From Roseiflexus sp034432635 (GTDB lineage: Bacteria > Chloroflexota > Chloroflexia > Chloroflexales > Roseiflexaceae), in assembly GCA_034432635.1 (NCBI GenBank), contig DAOUBK010000094.1, forward strand, positions 62,001-126,000: DNA of 64,000 nt. The letters run 5' to 3'. Both the position numbers and the translations under genes were made by a program. Under the pieces are notes generated by a model. The model worked only from the letters and a program-made list of their open reading frames with translations, was not told the origin of the DNA and did no database searches. This document shows, one piece after another, positions 61,926-64,000 of this stretch. The stretch's first letter is position 1. Every line of letters starts with the position of its first letter.

Positions 61926-64000
61926 ACCAATGCGCATCGTTTGTTCTCATCGTCGCATGTGCACACGCTTGAGCCCGGTATGGACGCTTCTGCTTCTGGG
62001 CGTCCTCATAATGAGTGCGGCTCCTGCTGGCACCATTGCCGCAGCACGATTGCAGCAGTCCGAACCAGGGACGTATCGCTTCGCCGATCTTGGCTATGGC
62101 GACCGGACAGCGCGGACAATGTATGGCAGTCTGGATTATTTCTTTCCGGTTCCCGCCGGTGAAGAACCGCTCGAAGGCGCGCGCCTGGAACTGATCTCCA
62201 GTCACTCGCCGCTATTGCTGCCGGAACGCTCGACAATGACTATCATCGTCAATGATGTGTCGGTGCAGAGCGTTCGACTCACGCCGGAGAACCGGACGCA
62301 ATCGTCATTGACCGTTCCGCTGCCGCCAGAACTGTTCGGCAGCGAGGGGTTCTTTGTGCAGGTGCGCTTCCACATGCGTCTGACCCCCGACGAGTGTGAG
62401 GAGACCCGCAATCCGGCACTGTGGGCGACCATCCACAGTGATTCGCGCCTCGTGCTGCCGACGCGACCCGTCAGCACCTACCGCCTGGAGCATCTCGACC
62501 GCCTGTTTCATCCCCCGCCCGATGATCGTCCACCGCTGACACTGGTTATCCCGCCATCACCATCACCCGAAGAACTGGAAGCTGCCAGTCTGATTGCGTT
62601 TCAGTTGGGACGCTGGGCGGCTGCCGTTCATGCCGACCCACGTCTCGACGTTGCCACAACTACGCCCGACACCGCCAGTATAGTTGTCGGCAGCGCACCT
62701 GCACTGGCGGGGAGTCTGCCACAGAGCGCCGTCGGCTGGAACGGAACTGCGGTGACCATCAACGGTGTTGCCATCCCGCCAGATCACGGCGCCCTGGCGC
62801 TGGCAAACGAAGGAGCGCCACGGCTCCTCGTCACCGGCGCAACGCCAGCAGCGGTGCGCCTCGCTGCCCACACACTCGTAACGCCCGAACGACGTGCCCT
62901 GTTAAGCGGCGCATATGTAGCAGTGACCGACGCACCGGTCTCCACAGCAACGCCGGCGCCCTGGGCGAACGGCGCTGCCAGTTTCGCCCAGCTCAATGTA
63001 CCAGCGCGGGTTGTCAACGGATCTGGTGAGCATCGGATCGACCTGGCATTCACCCGCCCCGCCGGGTGGCGTTTACGCGACGGTGGCACACTGACGCTCG
63101 ACGTGGAAGTAACTCCGGCAGTGCGCCGCGAAACGTCCTGGATTGCCGCCAGCGTCAACGGCATCGACTTGGGAGCGCAACCGCTTCGGTTCGATGCCGA
63201 TCACCCCCGGCGTTATTCGTTTGCCCTGCCGGCCGATCTGCTTACAACAACCCTCGACGGCAGAGCGGTGCGCACCCTCGACCTGAGCGTGCGCCTGTTC
63301 CTCGACCCGCCGGAGGCGGGATGCGTGGTTGTCGATGGCGATAGTCTACGCGCGAAATTGCTTCCCACCTCGGCATGGCGCCTGCCGCACGACGTCAGTT
63401 CGACGCTCGATCTCGGGCAGTTCCCCGCACCAATGCTGAGCATCGATTCGCCTCTGCCGCTGACCGTCGTGTTGCCACAACAACCCGGCATCGCGGAGTA
63501 CGCCGCAGCATTACGCCTGATAGCCGCATCAGGTCGATGGGCGGACACCGACCGCATACCAGCGCCACGTCTGATCACTGCCGACCGTCTGGAAGAGCGC
63601 AACGGGCAGCATCTCATCCTGATCGGCGGTGCGGAACGCAATCTCATCAGTGCCGAAGCGATCGCCCGCCAACCGGATCGTGTGGGGTCGCTCCAGGCAG
63701 CCGTTTACCGCCCCGACGACAACAGGCAGTGTCGCCTGTTGCTCACCCCTTCGCCCTGGCAACGCGACGCAACGTTGCTTCTGATCGACGGCGCAACGCC
63801 GGAGAGTTTGACCATCGGGATTGCCGCGCTCGAACGCCGTGAAACTATCGAGCGCCTGCGCGGTCCGCTTGCACTGATCCGCGCCGATACGCCGCCCCAG
63901 AACAACGCCGGTGCATCCGATGTCGCCCCTGCGCCGATCAGTCTCACACCGCAGATCGAAACACCGCTGCTGGAAAGATTACCAGGCTGGCAGATCGCAG
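61918..64000 (+). CDS. BcsB-like exopolysaccharide synthase subunit (3' end outside window)
   Basis: The plus strand reads open from ATG 61918 to the right edge (694 codons), so the C-terminus is missing. A signal peptide (WTLLLLGVLIMSAAPAGTIA) is followed by the BcsB-type tandem carbohydrate-binding/flavodoxin-like layout, for example SLDYFFPVPAGEEPLEGARL, FFVQVRFHMRLTPDECEET, LDLSVRLFLDPPEAGCVV and HLILIGGAERN. The start sits in ATGGCTAA, overlapping the phosphatase gene by 8 bases; ATG 61930 is an alternative. Coupling to the kinase and phosphatase suggests regulated exopolysaccharide output. A glycosyltransferase just beyond the edge would be expected. It is a distant relative of the gene ending at 2886. 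Confidence 0.82.
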   Translation, partial: MAKPMRIVCSHRRMCTRLSPVWTLLLLGVLIMSAAPAGTIAAARLQQSEPGTYRFADLGYGDRTARTMYGSLDYFFPVPAGEEPLEGARLELISSHSPLLLPERSTMTIIVNDVSVQSVRLTPENRTQSSLTVPLPPELFGSEGFFVQVRFHMRLTPDECEETRNPALWATIHSDSRLVLPTRPVSTYRLEHLDRLFHPPPDDRPPLTLVIPPSPSPEELEAASLIAFQLGRWAAAVHADPRLDVATTTPDTASIVVGSAPALAGSLPQSAVGWNGTAVTINGVAIPPDHGALALANEGAPRLLVTGATPAAVRLAAHTLVTPERRALLSGAYVAVTDAPVSTATPAPWANGAASFAQLNVPARVVNGSGEHRIDLAFTRPAGWRLRDGGTLTLDVEVTPAVRRETSWIAASVNGIDLGAQPLRFDADHPRRYSFALPADLLTTTLDGRAVRTLDLSVRLFLDPPEAGCVVVDGDSLRAKLLPTSAWRLPHDVSSTLDLGQFPAPMLSIDSPLPLTVVLPQQPGIAEYAAALRLIAASGRWADTDRIPAPRLITADRLEERNGQHLILIGGAERNLISAEAIARQPDRVGSLQAAVYRPDDNRQCRLLLTPSPWQRDATLLLIDGATPESLTIGIAALERRETIERLRGPLALIRADTPPQNNAGASDVAPAPISLTPQIETPLLERLPGWQIA

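Noticed and set aside
1..64000. CRISPR arrays, transposases, prophage or attachment sites
   Set aside because: No regularly spaced repeats, no transposase or integrase motifs and no tRNA-associated direct repeats were seen.

Overview
The window (about 60% G+C) looks like a chromosome segment of a filamentous phototrophic Chloroflexota bacterium, most likely a Roseiflexus or close relative. This rests on the gene content and protein style as I recognise them, not on a database match. Genes are tightly packed, often with ATGA/GTGA start-stop overlaps, and many promoters show a TGn-TATAAT (extended -10) form. I see no tRNA, rRNA, CRISPR array or intact insertion sequence.

Left part (1-31 kb): mostly housekeeping, signalling and metabolic genes in short transcription units. 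On the minus strand lie an edge-truncated secreted protein with PD40-type repeats and a CxxCH haem motif, and a BcsB-like exopolysaccharide subunit. Then come galK, a PhoB/PhoR-like two-component pair, a PAS-GAF-GGDEF diguanylate cyclase, lon, a lone receiver protein, an M50 protease-tpiA pair, pcm, an ECF sigma factor, plsY, a DAO-type oxidoreductase, rarA, a GlsB-type membrane protein, a histone-deacetylase-like amidohydrolase with tdk, and manA. manA is translationally coupled to a broken SpoIIM-family gene. An MFS exporter follows, then an orphan 849-residue protein that combines a DUF4157 HExxH domain, a HET-C-like domain and a glycine-zipper segment (the most unusual gene here), and map.

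Middle part (31.1-51.2 kb): a complete minus-strand division and cell-wall (dcw) cluster in transcription order mraZ, rsmH, ftsL-like, ftsI, murF, mraY, murD, rhomboid protease, ftsW, murG, a small membrane protein, murC, a TPR protein, murB, ddl, ftsQ, ftsA, ftsZ. murE is missing. The promoter of mraZ is a near-consensus TTGATA-N17-TATAAT followed by three TGGGG boxes spaced 10 bp apart, the expected MraZ operator. ftsW runs about 150 bases into murG in another frame.

Right part (51.3-64 kb): a DUF11-type repeat protein, an acyl-CoA dehydrogenase, a CopA-type copper ATPase, a NUDIX hydrolase coupled to ruvA, and a sensor kinase - receiver/PP2C phosphatase - BcsB-like gene string that overlaps end to start and leaves the window at the right edge. 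BcsB-like genes therefore lie near both ends of the window.

The first and last genes are open at the window edges and were read by direct translation. Start codons were moved inward wherever a Shine-Dalgarno site, an overlap or the family's usual N-terminus argued for it.
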